A model generated the notes under the pieces. That model was given only the letters and a program-made list of their open reading frames with translations. It was not told the origin of the DNA and did no database searches. A program made the translations under genes and the position numbers. Of a DNA stretch of 64,000 nt, positions 49,983 through 58,871 are shown piece after piece; position 1 is the first letter of the stretch; each line of letters begins with the position of its first letter. Source of the stretch: Halorubrum lacusprofundi ATCC 49239 (lineage in GTDB: Archaea; Halobacteriota; Halobacteria; Halobacteriales; Haloferacaceae); the NCBI RefSeq assembly GCF_000022205.1, contig NC_012028.1, forward strand, positions 124,001 through 188,000, given 5' to 3'.

Positions 49983-50702
49983 ATGAGCCTCATCGAACTC
50001 GACGCCGTCGATGCCGGATATGGCGAGAATCAGGTCCTCCACGACCTCTCAGTCACGGTCTCCGAGGATCGGGTGAACTGTATCATCGGCCCAAACGGCT
50101 CTGGAAAGTCGACCATGTTGAAGTCCATCTTCGGGATGGTCGACGTCTGGAACGGTACGGTCACCATCCGAGGAGAGGACGTAACGAATGACCATCCTCG
50201 TGAGGTACTCGAACGGGGGGTCGTAATGCTCCCACAGGGGGGAAGCGTCTTTCCGGACATGAGCGTCAAGGAGAACCTCCGGATGGGTGCCTACCTCATC
50301 GACGATGAGGAGTTTCTCGGCCGTCAGTACGAGGAGGTATTCGATATGTTCCCCGTGCTCGAAGAGAAGCGCGCCCAGCGAGCCGGCGACCTCAGTGGTG
50401 GTCAACAGATGATGGTCGCGTTCGGACGGGCGTTGATGCCTGACCCTGATATTCTGTTGTTAGACGAGCCGAGCGCGGGGCTTGCACCTGACCTCGTCGA
50501 CGATGTCTTCGAGCAGGTGGAGGTCCTGAAGGATCGCGGGCGAGACATGCTCATCATCGAACAGAACGTGCGACGAGTGCTTGAGATTGCCGAGTACGTC
50601 TACGTCCTCGACCAAGGACGACTGGAGTACGAGGGCGAGACCGAGTCGCTCCGCAACGAGGAAGACATAATGGAGATGTACATCGGAGAACGCCACAAAT
50701 GA
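49983..50702 (+). CDS. livF: Branched-chain-amino-acid-type ABC transporter ATPase LivF
   Basis: A 239-residue ATPase: GPNGSGKSTMLKSIFG, VVMLPQGGSVFPDMSVKENL, LSGGQQMMVAFGRALMPDPD, ILLLDEPSAGLAP. These match LivF. The start at 49983 directly follows the livG stop. It ends overlapping a short frame that bridges to livH. Confidence 0.93.
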   Translation: MSLIELDAVDAGYGENQVLHDLSVTVSEDRVNCIIGPNGSGKSTMLKSIFGMVDVWNGTVTIRGEDVTNDHPREVLERGVVMLPQGGSVFPDMSVKENLRMGAYLIDDEEFLGRQYEEVFDMFPVLEEKRAQRAGDLSGGQQMMVAFGRALMPDPDILLLDEPSAGLAPDLVDDVFEQVEVLKDRGRDMLIIEQNVRRVLEIAEYVYVLDQGRLEYEGETESLRNEEDIMEMYIGERHK

Positions 50703-50770
50703 CGGAGACAAGCACACTCGAACAGGCACGGCAACGCGCATCCCTATCGAGGGGTGAACACAATGGTTAG
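50699..50770 (+). CDS. Possible 23-residue bridge peptide between livF and livH
   Basis: A frame starting in ATGA overlap with the livF stop reads MTETSTLEQARQRASLSRGE, then HNG and a stop at 50770, overlapping the livH start (50763). It may serve only to carry ribosomes across the gap, so that livF and livH stay translationally coupled. No family. Confidence 0.3.
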   Translation: MTETSTLEQARQRASLSRGEHNG

Positions 50771-51635
50771 TATCGAACTACTTGTCCAGCAAGTGGTCAA
50801 CGGGCTGCTATTCGGCGGTCAGCTCGCCCTGATGGCGGTCGGTCTCACGTTGATCTGGGGCGTCGCCCGGGTGTTAAACTTCGGTCACGGGGCGATGTTC
50901 ATGGTCGGCGGATTTGTGGGCTACTTCACCCTCGGTGCGACCGGAAACATAGTCGTGGCAGTTGTTTCTGCGGCCCTCGTCGTCTTCGCTCTTGGATACC
51001 TGACCGAGGTCGCACTCATCAGACCCCTTCGTGACCGTGAAGAGTTCGGAATCCCGTCAATGGTGGTCACCCTCGGACTTGCGTTCTTCCTTGAGAACGC
51101 CTTCATCGTCTGGATCGGCTCACAACGCGAATCGTTCCCGCGATTCACCAGCGTGGTCTGGGATATCGGCGGAATTACCTTGAGCGCACAGCGGGTGCTG
51201 ATCTTCGTTATCTCGCTCGTCGCTCTGGGGCTCCTGTTCTACGTCATCGCTCGAACCAAACTCGGACTCGGTATTCGCGCGGTCTCTCAAGACAATGACA
51301 CGGCGCTGCTGATGGGCGTTCGCCCGAACCGAATCTACGCGATAACCTTCGGAATCAGTGCTGCGCTTGCGGGGCTCGCGGGAGTCCTGTTGGCCCCGCT
51401 TTTTGCCGTCTATCCATCAGTTGGGTGGTACCCGTTCCTCCTCTCGTTCGTTGTCGTGATGGTCGGTGGGCTCGGGAGCGTTCGGGGTACACTGCTGTCG
51501 GCGATGGGGCTTGCGATCATACGGAGCGTCAGTACTATTTGGGTCTCCAGTGAGATGGCGATGGTCATCCTCTTCGGAATTATGATACTCGTACTTGCCT
51601 TGTACCCAGACGGAATCGGGGGGTACCTCGAATGA
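50763..51635 (+). CDS. livH: ABC transporter permease LivH
   Basis: A 290-residue membrane permease of the Liv type with about eight hydrophobic segments. LLFGGQLALMAVGLTLIWGV and NFGHGAMFMVGGFVGYF are hallmark regions, and SQDNDTALLMGVRPNRIYAI is the ATPase-contact loop. The ATG at 50763 is preceded by GAGGGGTGAAC; a GTG at 50754 is possible. The stop overlaps livM as ATGA. Confidence 0.93.
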   Translation: MVSIELLVQQVVNGLLFGGQLALMAVGLTLIWGVARVLNFGHGAMFMVGGFVGYFTLGATGNIVVAVVSAALVVFALGYLTEVALIRPLRDREEFGIPSMVVTLGLAFFLENAFIVWIGSQRESFPRFTSVVWDIGGITLSAQRVLIFVISLVALGLLFYVIARTKLGLGIRAVSQDNDTALLMGVRPNRIYAITFGISAALAGLAGVLLAPLFAVYPSVGWYPFLLSFVVVMVGGLGSVRGTLLSAMGLAIIRSVSTIWVSSEMAMVILFGIMILVLALYPDGIGGYLE

Positions 51636-52630
51636 CCGCGATCGACACGCTCCGGTCCGGGATCGCCCGGACCGCCGAGCGTCTGACCGAAGACGCCCGT
51701 TCACGGAACGGCGCTGCCTTCGTGATCGCCGGCGTCTTGGGGCTGCTAGCGCCTGTGCTGGTCGGCGGCTACACCCTTGACTTGGTGATGCAGCTGATCA
51801 TTCTGATCCTCGTGGTCACGAGTTGGATCTTCATCGCGGGCTACTTCGGAATGTTCAGCTTCGCACACGCCGCCCTCTACGGGATCGGTGCGTACGCGGC
51901 GGTCCTGCTAGCCGGCGAGATGGGGATACACCCCATCATCGCTGTGCTACTCGGCGGCGTCGTCGCCGGAATCCTCAGCATCCCGATTGCGCTCCCGGTG
52001 CTTCGCTTGTCAGGGGCATACGTCGGAATGGTCACACTGGCGTTCGCGGAGATCGTCTACCGGCTGGTGATCGTCTTCCGCGAAGTCACTGGTGGCCCGA
52101 CCGGCTACACCGGGTTTCCATCCCTGTTCGGCGGGAATCGGATCGCGTTGTACTACTTTGTGTTCGCGCTCGTTGCCGCACTGCTTGTCGTGCAGTACGG
52201 GCTGCTGGTCAATCGCTTCGGTCTCGTGGCGAGAGCGATACGCGAAGCCCCCGACGCAGCGCGGATGCTAGGGAACAACGTCCCGAGATACAAACTCACC
52301 GGATTCATAATCGGGTCCGCGATCGCCGGTGTCGCTGGCGGTCTACAGGCTCACACCGTTCTGATCATCTCGCCACCGATGATCGAAGTCAACAGAATGA
52401 TCGAGTTCATGGCGATGGGCATTATCGGAGGCCTCCGGACAATCGGCGGCGGAATCTTCGGAGCCGTGATCGTCTTCGGACTCTCCGAGGGACTTCGTGA
52501 CCTTGGGGAAGTCAGACTTGTCATCTGGGGCGCGCTCTTGGTCGTCGTAACGATCTACTTCCCGGACGGGCTCGCTGGGAGTTCACTTGACCCGCGTGAA
52601 CGACTCCGCGAACTGTTCGATCGGAAGTGA
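51632..52630 (+). CDS. livM: ABC transporter permease LivM
   Basis: A 332-residue permease with about ten hydrophobic segments. The FSFAHAALYGIGAYAAVLLA segment and the ATPase-contact loop AIREAPDAARMLGNNVPRYK mark it as LivM. It overlaps livH by 4 nt. A gap of 95 nt separates it from the M20 gene. Confidence 0.93.
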   Translation: MTAIDTLRSGIARTAERLTEDARSRNGAAFVIAGVLGLLAPVLVGGYTLDLVMQLIILILVVTSWIFIAGYFGMFSFAHAALYGIGAYAAVLLAGEMGIHPIIAVLLGGVVAGILSIPIALPVLRLSGAYVGMVTLAFAEIVYRLVIVFREVTGGPTGYTGFPSLFGGNRIALYYFVFALVAALLVVQYGLLVNRFGLVARAIREAPDAARMLGNNVPRYKLTGFIIGSAIAGVAGGLQAHTVLIISPPMIEVNRMIEFMAMGIIGGLRTIGGGIFGAVIVFGLSEGLRDLGEVRLVIWGALLVVVTIYFPDGLAGSSLDPRERLRELFDRK

Positions 52631-52725
52631 CCGGCCGGTGGTCGATCGAACGACCACCTCCCGACCCGGCAGCTACGATGCGGCGGTATGGATAAACGAA
52701 CACACCACACGAAACGAGACACACT

Positions 52726-54015
52726 ATGACAGATAAAAACACACTGGCGGAAACAATCGAATCGAAAGAATCAGACCTCCTCAACCTGCTCGGCGATCTC
52801 GTGGCCGCGAAAACTGTGACCGGCGACGAGGCGCCGGCACAGGAGGTGATAATCGATCGACTTGAGACAATGAACCTTGAGCCAGATGTCTGGGAGCCGT
52901 CTGCGGACAACCTCGCAGACCACGAAGGATACTTTGAGACTTCCTCGTACGAAGCATACGGGTACGAAGGGCGTCCAAACGTTGCCGCTCGCGTCGAAGG
53001 TGGCAATGGTCCGACCCTGGCGATCGGCGGCCACATCGACGTAGTCGACGTGACCGAAGACGAGTGGACACGCGATCCGTGGTCGCTAACGCGAGAGGGA
53101 GACACCCTCTACGGCCGCGGCAGCGCAGACATGAAAGGAGGGCTCGCAGCGGCCCTGATAGCAATAGAGGCACTCGATTCGCTTGGAATCGAGCTCGGCG
53201 GCGACCTTCTCTTCGAGTCGACGATTGAGGAGGAAGACGGTGGCGTCGGTGGAGCGTTGTCGGTCCTTGAGCGCGGATACGTTCCCGATGCGGCTGTCAT
53301 CGCGGAGCCCTTCGATCTCCCGAACGTCGGGATCGCCGGTGCGGGCGTGATGTACTTCCGGGTAGAAGTTCCCGGCAAGAGTGTTCACGCGGCGTGGGGC
53401 CATGAGGGAGTCAACGCGATCGGGAACGCCGCCACAATTTACCGCGCTTTAGAAGAGCTCGACACCGAACGGAAAGCGCGAATCGACTACGAGCCGGCCT
53501 ACCGGGCGAATCCTGGCCTGAAGGGGAACGTCACGAACCTCAACGTTGGGACGATCGAGGCGGGCGACTGGCCGTCTACGCTCCCCTCACGGGCGGTCCT
53601 CGAGGGGCGGATCGGTTGGCCGCCCGGAGAGAGTCGGGCCGAGGTTCGGTCGCAGATCGAAGAGACGATCGCCGAAGCCGCCGCCAACGACGATTGGCTC
53701 GCCGACCATCCGCCGACCGTCGAGTGGTTCGGCTGGCAGGCCGAACCTCACGAGGTTGACAGCGACGGCGAACTTGCGACGCTCGCCAAACGCGTCGGTG
53801 AGGATGTCACAGGCCGTTCCGGCTCGTTCGTCGGCGGAAATGCGGGACTCGACGAGCGCTTCTACGACCTCTATTATGACGTTGACGCAGTCTCTGTCGG
53901 CCCGACTGGATCGAACCTTCACGGCGCGGACGAACATACGACTGTACCCTCGCTTCTGGAGACCGCGACGACGATTGCCTCGATCGCTATCGAGTACTGC
54001 GGAATCGAGGAGTAA
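52726..54015 (+). CDS. M20-family deacylase (ArgE/DapE/acetylornithine type)
   Basis: A 429-residue cytoplasmic zinc hydrolase that removes an acyl group from an amine or amino acid. Metal and catalytic residues: H103 and D105 in GGHIDVVDV, D135 in GRGSADMKGG, E168/E169 and D171 in STIEEEDGG, and the final His in GSNLHGADEH. A dimerisation (lid) domain is present in the middle (~190-310). The family covers acetylornithine, succinyl-diaminopimelate and N-acyl amino acids. Given its neighbours, deacylating an imported N-acyl compound is likely. Confidence 0.9.
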   Translation: MTDKNTLAETIESKESDLLNLLGDLVAAKTVTGDEAPAQEVIIDRLETMNLEPDVWEPSADNLADHEGYFETSSYEAYGYEGRPNVAARVEGGNGPTLAIGGHIDVVDVTEDEWTRDPWSLTREGDTLYGRGSADMKGGLAAALIAIEALDSLGIELGGDLLFESTIEEEDGGVGGALSVLERGYVPDAAVIAEPFDLPNVGIAGAGVMYFRVEVPGKSVHAAWGHEGVNAIGNAATIYRALEELDTERKARIDYEPAYRANPGLKGNVTNLNVGTIEAGDWPSTLPSRAVLEGRIGWPPGESRAEVRSQIEETIAEAAANDDWLADHPPTVEWFGWQAEPHEVDSDGELATLAKRVGEDVTGRSGSFVGGNAGLDERFYDLYYDVDAVSVGPTGSNLHGADEHTTVPSLLETATTIASIAIEYCGIEE

Positions 54016-54093
54016 AGGGGAACTACACCCCGCGGTTCCCTCCGGAGTCGATAGACCAAACCAATCGGAAAAAAACACCACCACCAACACACC

Positions 54094-55254
54094 ATGACAA
54101 CAGACATCACCGTTTATTGGGACGATCAGATGCTCGACCACGAACCGCCGAAAGGGGCCTTCAAATTCCCCTTTACACCCATTGTCGCGGTCCCTGAAGT
54201 ACACCCGGACCGTCGTGAACGCGTCCAGAACATCCGGGCGATGCTTGACCATGCCTTCGGTGACATCTTCGAGACCGTCTCGCCGGACCCGGCAAGCCGG
54301 AAAGCGATCGAACGCGTCCACGATCCCGACTATCTTGACTGGCTCGTCGAGTTTTGTGCTGATGGCGGCGGCCGCATCGAAGACACGACGACTGGATTGA
54401 ACGAGCACACGTATGACGCCGCTCGCGTCTCAGCCGGGGCTGCCATCGCTGCCGCGGGACAAGCGCTTGACGGGTCGAAAGACGATGGGCAAGAGGCGCT
54501 CCCCTATGCGCTGTGTCGCCCCAGCGGCCACCACGCCCAGCCCGATTGCGCAGACGGATTCTGTTACCTCAACAACGTCGCGCTCGCAGCGGAGGCTGCG
54601 CTCGCTACTGACGGACCGGCCGACATCACAGCCGACCGGGTTGCGATAATCGACTGGGACGTCCACCATGGTAATGGTACACAAGAGACATTCTATGACC
54701 GCGATGATGTGCTCTTCGTGAGCGCGCACAACGATCACGGCTCCTGGCACCCTGAGTACCATCCACAAGAGGGCTCGATTGAGGAGTTTGGCGAGGGTGA
54801 CGGTGAGGGGTACACGCTCAACGTCCCGCTTCCGCCCGGCACGGGTAACCGGGGTTACGAGGCATTTTTCGAACGGATTGTTAATCCGGCGATTACTGGG
54901 TTTGACCCAGACCTCATCCTCGTCAGCGCTGGCCAGGATGCTGGACCGTCGGACATGAACGGTCGAAATATTGTGACCCGTGAGGGATTCCGGAAAATGG
55001 GCGACAGGGTCCAACAGCTCGCCGATGAGACGGCAGACGGCGCGCTCGCACTGATTCAAGAAGGTGGCTATCAGCCATCTCACCTCTCGTTCGCTACGCT
55101 TGGTGTCTTCGAAGGCGTTCTTGGTCGCACAGTCGACCTTGATGGGTATGGGACCGGCGACCCCTTCGAATTCCTTGACGAGCCGACCGAACTGGTCGAC
55201 GAGTGGCTCGATCAAGCAGTCGACCATCATGGTAAATCGCCCGTTTTCGCCTAG
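54094..55254 (+). CDS. HDAC-like deacetylase / acetylpolyamine amidohydrolase-type
   Basis: A 386-residue zinc hydrolase of the arginase/deacetylase fold. Active-site residues are present: H146-H147 in PSGHHAQPD, D189 and H191 in IIDWDVHHGNG, and D282 in VSAGQDAGPSD, with EGGY carrying the catalytic Tyr. The AGQDA variant recalls class II-type and bacterial HDAH enzymes. With the amidase, M20 and Liv genes it suggests breakdown of acetylated amines or polyamines. Acting on acetylated protein lysines is an alternative. Confidence 0.88.
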   Translation: MTTDITVYWDDQMLDHEPPKGAFKFPFTPIVAVPEVHPDRRERVQNIRAMLDHAFGDIFETVSPDPASRKAIERVHDPDYLDWLVEFCADGGGRIEDTTTGLNEHTYDAARVSAGAAIAAAGQALDGSKDDGQEALPYALCRPSGHHAQPDCADGFCYLNNVALAAEAALATDGPADITADRVAIIDWDVHHGNGTQETFYDRDDVLFVSAHNDHGSWHPEYHPQEGSIEEFGEGDGEGYTLNVPLPPGTGNRGYEAFFERIVNPAITGFDPDLILVSAGQDAGPSDMNGRNIVTREGFRKMGDRVQQLADETADGALALIQEGGYQPSHLSFATLGVFEGVLGRTVDLDGYGTGDPFEFLDEPTELVDEWLDQAVDHHGKSPVFA

Positions 55255-55279
55255 TGAGGTGCAGCGAGCGCAGCCTGGA

Positions 55280-55485
55280 CGTGGCTGACGCGGATATGGA
55301 GAGTGACGAGATTCCGACGTCGTACGTCCCCTTCCGGAACGCGAATCTGTTGTCGATGGCGACATCGTACGCGGAGGCAACCGACTCGGAGGCGCTGTTC
55401 ATCGGCGCGCACTCGGAAGATTTCTCCGGGTACCCTGATTGTCGTCCGGCCTTTTTCGACGCCTTTCAGAACGTGATTGACGTCG
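55280..55485 (+). pseudogene. queC (7-cyano-7-deazaguanine synthase) fragment
   Basis: One frame gives about 60 residues matching the middle of QueC: PTSYVPFRNANLLSMATSYA and FIGAHSEDFSGYPDCRPAFF, then DAFQNVIDVG. The ATP-pyrophosphatase start and the C-terminal cysteines are missing, and the frame then reads unrelated sequence. It is a small internal relic right after the deacetylase stop. Confidence 0.8.
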
Positions 55486-55592
55486 GGTTCCGTCGGATCG
55501 TCTGTCGACTCGCCACCCTCTGTGGCGGCACGCTCCCCAACGACAAACACCGAAAAGCCGGGCGTCGTCGACTCGTAACATCGTTCTACTGA

Positions 55593-55918
55593 TGTCTTCA
55601 GCACGTATCGTACCGGTGCTACGGTGAGCAGCGGGCGCGCTGTCCCGGCTCTCACCCATAGCGTGGGAGAATCGGCGATGTCTCGCTGTTGACTGCTCTG
55701 ATGGGGCCCTTGTTCCTCCTCGGGAGACAGCGGACACAACCCCACCGAATCGCGGTCCGATCCGGTGTTGACAACGGATGGACGCAGGTCGCAGCCGCTG
55801 TCACCAGACGAACTGTTCGACAGACTGGAGCAGTCTACTGGTTCTGCCGCCGACAAAGACCAGTGAATCTGGTGTGCTGTGCGACACGCTGAAGATATTT
55901 CTCTGCGAATACGAGCGT
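55593..55918. other. Intergenic stretch with a possible C-terminal relic and a TATA box
   Basis: One plus-strand frame (about 55700-55864) ends LSPDELFDRLEQSTGSAADK and looks like the acidic tail of a lost gene; low confidence. GATATTT at 55892-55898 lies about 25 nt before the ATG at 55919 and fits a leaderless promoter. Confidence 0.4.
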
Positions 55919-56107
55919 ATGCCGAAGGTCAGCGTCGAGATCCCCCAGGAGCTGCTTGATGACCTCGACGAGCACGTCGGTGACGAGGGAAAGTTCGTCA
56001 ACCGAAGCGACGCGATTCGAGCATCGATCCGCAAAACACTCGATATGCTCGATGAGATCGATGAACGACACGGACGGGTTGAGACAGACGAAGCTGAGTC
56101 TCACTAG
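55919..56107 (+). CDS. Ribbon-helix-helix (CopG-like) regulator
   Basis: A 62-residue DNA-binding protein: KVSVEIPQELLDDLDEHVGD as the ribbon and first helix, and FVNRSDAIRASIRKTLDMLD as the second helix. It has the size of small RHH regulators and antitoxins. It is leaderless, with GATATTT about 25 nt upstream. No toxin gene follows directly. Confidence 0.85.
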   Translation: MPKVSVEIPQELLDDLDEHVGDEGKFVNRSDAIRASIRKTLDMLDEIDERHGRVETDEAESH

Positions 56108-56200
56108 TCGTACCCACTGGAACAGAAGGTGCACAACGGACTGTGTCTCAGCTGTTAGCTGATAGCATCTGTTCTAGATCCTCCAAATCAACCAAAGAAT

Positions 56201-56217
56201 AGGATTTCAACAGTGTC
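56201..56217. repeat. Solo IS right-end-like motif
   Basis: AGGATTTCAACAGTGTC, a version of the inverted GGCTCTGTTGAAATCCT end, with no transposase nearby. Confidence 0.4.
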
Positions 56218-56296
56218 ACGAAAGCCAATTCTCTGAAAGTGGCGACAACTCCTCACTTTATCATCGCGGCTGCTCAACAACCGCCAGTACAGTCCC

Positions 56297-56898
56297 ATGC
56301 GAGGAGAGATTAGCATCTTCCGACCGGTCGAAGCGTACGCGGAAGCCGGCTCTTCTAGAACGCACGGTGTCGTCGCAATCATCTCGTTCTGTGTGTTTGT
56401 CGGAACCATCGTCTTTGGATTTGTCCCGGTCACGAGGGAAATCGAGACGTCCGGTTATTCGACCGCAGATCTACAGGAGGCAACGACTCGAACCGACGTG
56501 GACGCCATCCTACAGGCATTCGAGCCGGTCATGGATTCGGTCGTTCTTCTCTCTGTGCTCGATTACCTCTTTATCATCGCTGGGTTCTTTCTCTTTTTCT
56601 CGCTCCACTCTCTCGTGATGAAGCGACTGTCGTTCGACGACCGTCTAGTGCTGGTTCCGAAGCTCGGGATGGTGCTGACCGTCTGTTCACGGCTCCTCGA
56701 CTCACTGGAGAATCTATGGGTTATCCTGATCTACTCAAACCCCGATAGCTATCCCACCGCTCTCATCAGCTTGATGAACACCACGCAATCAGCGAAATGG
56801 CTGGTAGTCACGATCGAATACCCGACCCTCGGACTGGCCATCGTCCTGGTTCTTCTGGTCAGATTCACATCTCTTTTCGATGGGAAGACGCCCCGGAT

Positions 56899-56902
<4 letters not shown>
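56297..56902 (+). CDS. Four-helix membrane protein of unknown function
   Basis: A 201-residue membrane protein with hydrophobic segments near residues 23-44, 82-105, 115-135 and 170-190 (for example GVVAIISFCVFVGTIVFGFV and LLSVLDYLFIIAGFFLFFSL). Its stop codon TGA is part of the tnpB-remnant right end (TTTGACATCC), so the natural C-terminus may have been altered by that insertion. No family recognised. Confidence 0.65.
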
Positions 56903-57427
<525 letters not shown>

Positions 57428-57479
57428 TCGCTATCGTCCGGTCGGGAGTTTCATACAGCCATCTGACAAAGTGCCTCGT

Positions 57480-58175
57480 ATGCCCGAGTCAGCGACTATC
57501 GACCCTGAGACTGCCGACTGGTTAACCCTCGACGAGGACGAAGAGATTGTTTGGTCTGGGAAACCACACGAGAGTAGCTTGATCCCAGCACTTGTCGTCG
57601 GACTGCCCCTCGCTCTCATCCTCATAGGGTTACTCATCATCGCTGGGAGCTATCTCCAGCGCGAGAATACACAGTACGTTGTGACGACAGATGGGCTGTA
57701 CAAGAAGACGGGTGTCCTCTCACGTGACGTCCAGCGCATCGATTTCGGAAAAGTCCAAAACACCTCTTACAGCCAGGGATTCTTCGGCTCCCGATTCGGC
57801 TACGGAAACGTCGATATCTCGACCGCCGGCGGCTCCGGTATCGAGATGCAGTTCCGGTCAGTCCCCGAACCGCGCGAGATTCAGGAGCTCATCAATAAAC
57901 GTGTGAAGGGCAGCCGTGGTGAACCGACGACGGAATCGGGTGAAACGAAGCGTGACGTACTTGACGAGATCCTCGGTGAACTCAGAGCGATCCGCTCGAC
58001 TCTCGACGCACAACAGGAGACGACAGGAAACACATCAGCCACGACGTCCACCACCGGCAATGCGGCGGACGAACAATCGACTGGTGAGGACAACACCAGC
58101 CAGAATGAGTTCGTGAGTAGCAACCCGAAAGCCGAGAGCTCTCCCGCCGACCACGAGTCGGATGATGAACGGTAG
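57480..58175 (+). CDS. PH-domain (bPH2/DUF304) membrane protein
   Basis: A 231-residue protein: acidic start with LDEDEEIVWSGKPHESSLIP, one hydrophobic region (ALVVGLPLALILIGLLIIAG), a bacterial-type PH domain (YVVTTDGLYKKTGVLSRDVQ, RIDFGKVQNTSYSQGFFGSR) and a long disordered acidic tail. Such YdbS-like proteins are common in haloarchaea and often come in pairs, as here. Its stop is 6 nt before the second PH gene. Function unknown. Confidence 0.82.
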   Translation: MPESATIDPETADWLTLDEDEEIVWSGKPHESSLIPALVVGLPLALILIGLLIIAGSYLQRENTQYVVTTDGLYKKTGVLSRDVQRIDFGKVQNTSYSQGFFGSRFGYGNVDISTAGGSGIEMQFRSVPEPREIQELINKRVKGSRGEPTTESGETKRDVLDEILGELRAIRSTLDAQQETTGNTSATTSTTGNAADEQSTGEDNTSQNEFVSSNPKAESSPADHESDDER

Positions 58176-58181
58176 CCAGCC

Positions 58182-58754
58182 ATGACGGAGTCGATCGACC
58201 CGGCGATCCCGCTCGACACCAACGAATCGGTCGAATGGTCCGGTCGCCCGCGAATCACTACTATCCTGCCGGCAGTCGTGATCGGCGTTCTCCTCCTCGT
58301 CTCCGGAATCGTGGTCAGTGTTACTAGAGAGACCCTGCTCTTCCTCGCAGTCGTTCCACTCGGAGTGGCGATCCCGGTTTGGAAGTATTTCGCTCTGCAA
58401 GGCGTGCAGTACGTGATAACGGACGAGGCACTCTACGTGAAACGCGGCGTGTTGACCCGGTCTGTCACACAGGCAAACCTCGAAACCGTCCAGAACAGCT
58501 CCTTTGGGCAGGATATCACGGGATCGATCTTCGGATACGGCTCAGTTACGTTCGAAATCGCTGGTGGGGACGACCTCTCGTTCCGGGCGATCGAGGACCC
58601 TCGTGCAATCCGGGCACTCGTCGATCGAGCAGCATCGAACGACGATGGTCTCGGTGGGGACAGTCGACGGGAATCCGGTATCCCTGGAGATCTGTCGCAG
58701 TGGCAGCAAATTCGTGACGAGATCCGAGCGATTCGCAGCTCTCTCGGAGAGTAG
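58182..58754 (+). CDS. PH-domain (bPH2/DUF304) membrane protein, second of a pair
   Basis: A 190-residue protein with two hydrophobic segments (ILPAVVIGVLLLVSGIVVSV and TLLFLAVVPLGVAIPVW) and a PH domain (YVITDEALYVKRGVLTRSVT, then NLETVQNSSFGQDITGSIFG). It ends EIRAIRSSLGE, like the middle of the upstream partner (ELRAIRSTLDAQ), which points to gene duplication. The two are one operon. Confidence 0.82.
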   Translation: MTESIDPAIPLDTNESVEWSGRPRITTILPAVVIGVLLLVSGIVVSVTRETLLFLAVVPLGVAIPVWKYFALQGVQYVITDEALYVKRGVLTRSVTQANLETVQNSSFGQDITGSIFGYGSVTFEIAGGDDLSFRAIEDPRAIRALVDRAASNDDGLGGDSRRESGIPGDLSQWQQIRDEIRAIRSSLGE

Positions 58755-58798
58755 TAGTTCGGGAACAGCCAGAAGGTAGATGGTGTACCCACTCTGCA

Positions 58799-58871
58799 AT
58801 TGACCTCCTCCCGCGCCTGAAGACGCGGGAATCCCACCACGGGATTTCAGGCCGAGCGTGGCCCTACGGTT
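58799..58871 (-). ncRNA. Putative omega-RNA 3' region of element 2
   Basis: The stretch past the tnpB stop on the minus strand ends in a hairpin and the GGAGGAGGTCAA right-end motif, where the omega-RNA scaffold should end and the guide begin (reading on from 58798 down). The full RNA would extend into the tnpB coding region. Confidence 0.4.

Noticed and set aside
55254-55592. The frame after the deacetylase as an intact 112-residue gene
   Set aside because: Only the middle matches QueC; both ends are unrelated, so it is a fragment.
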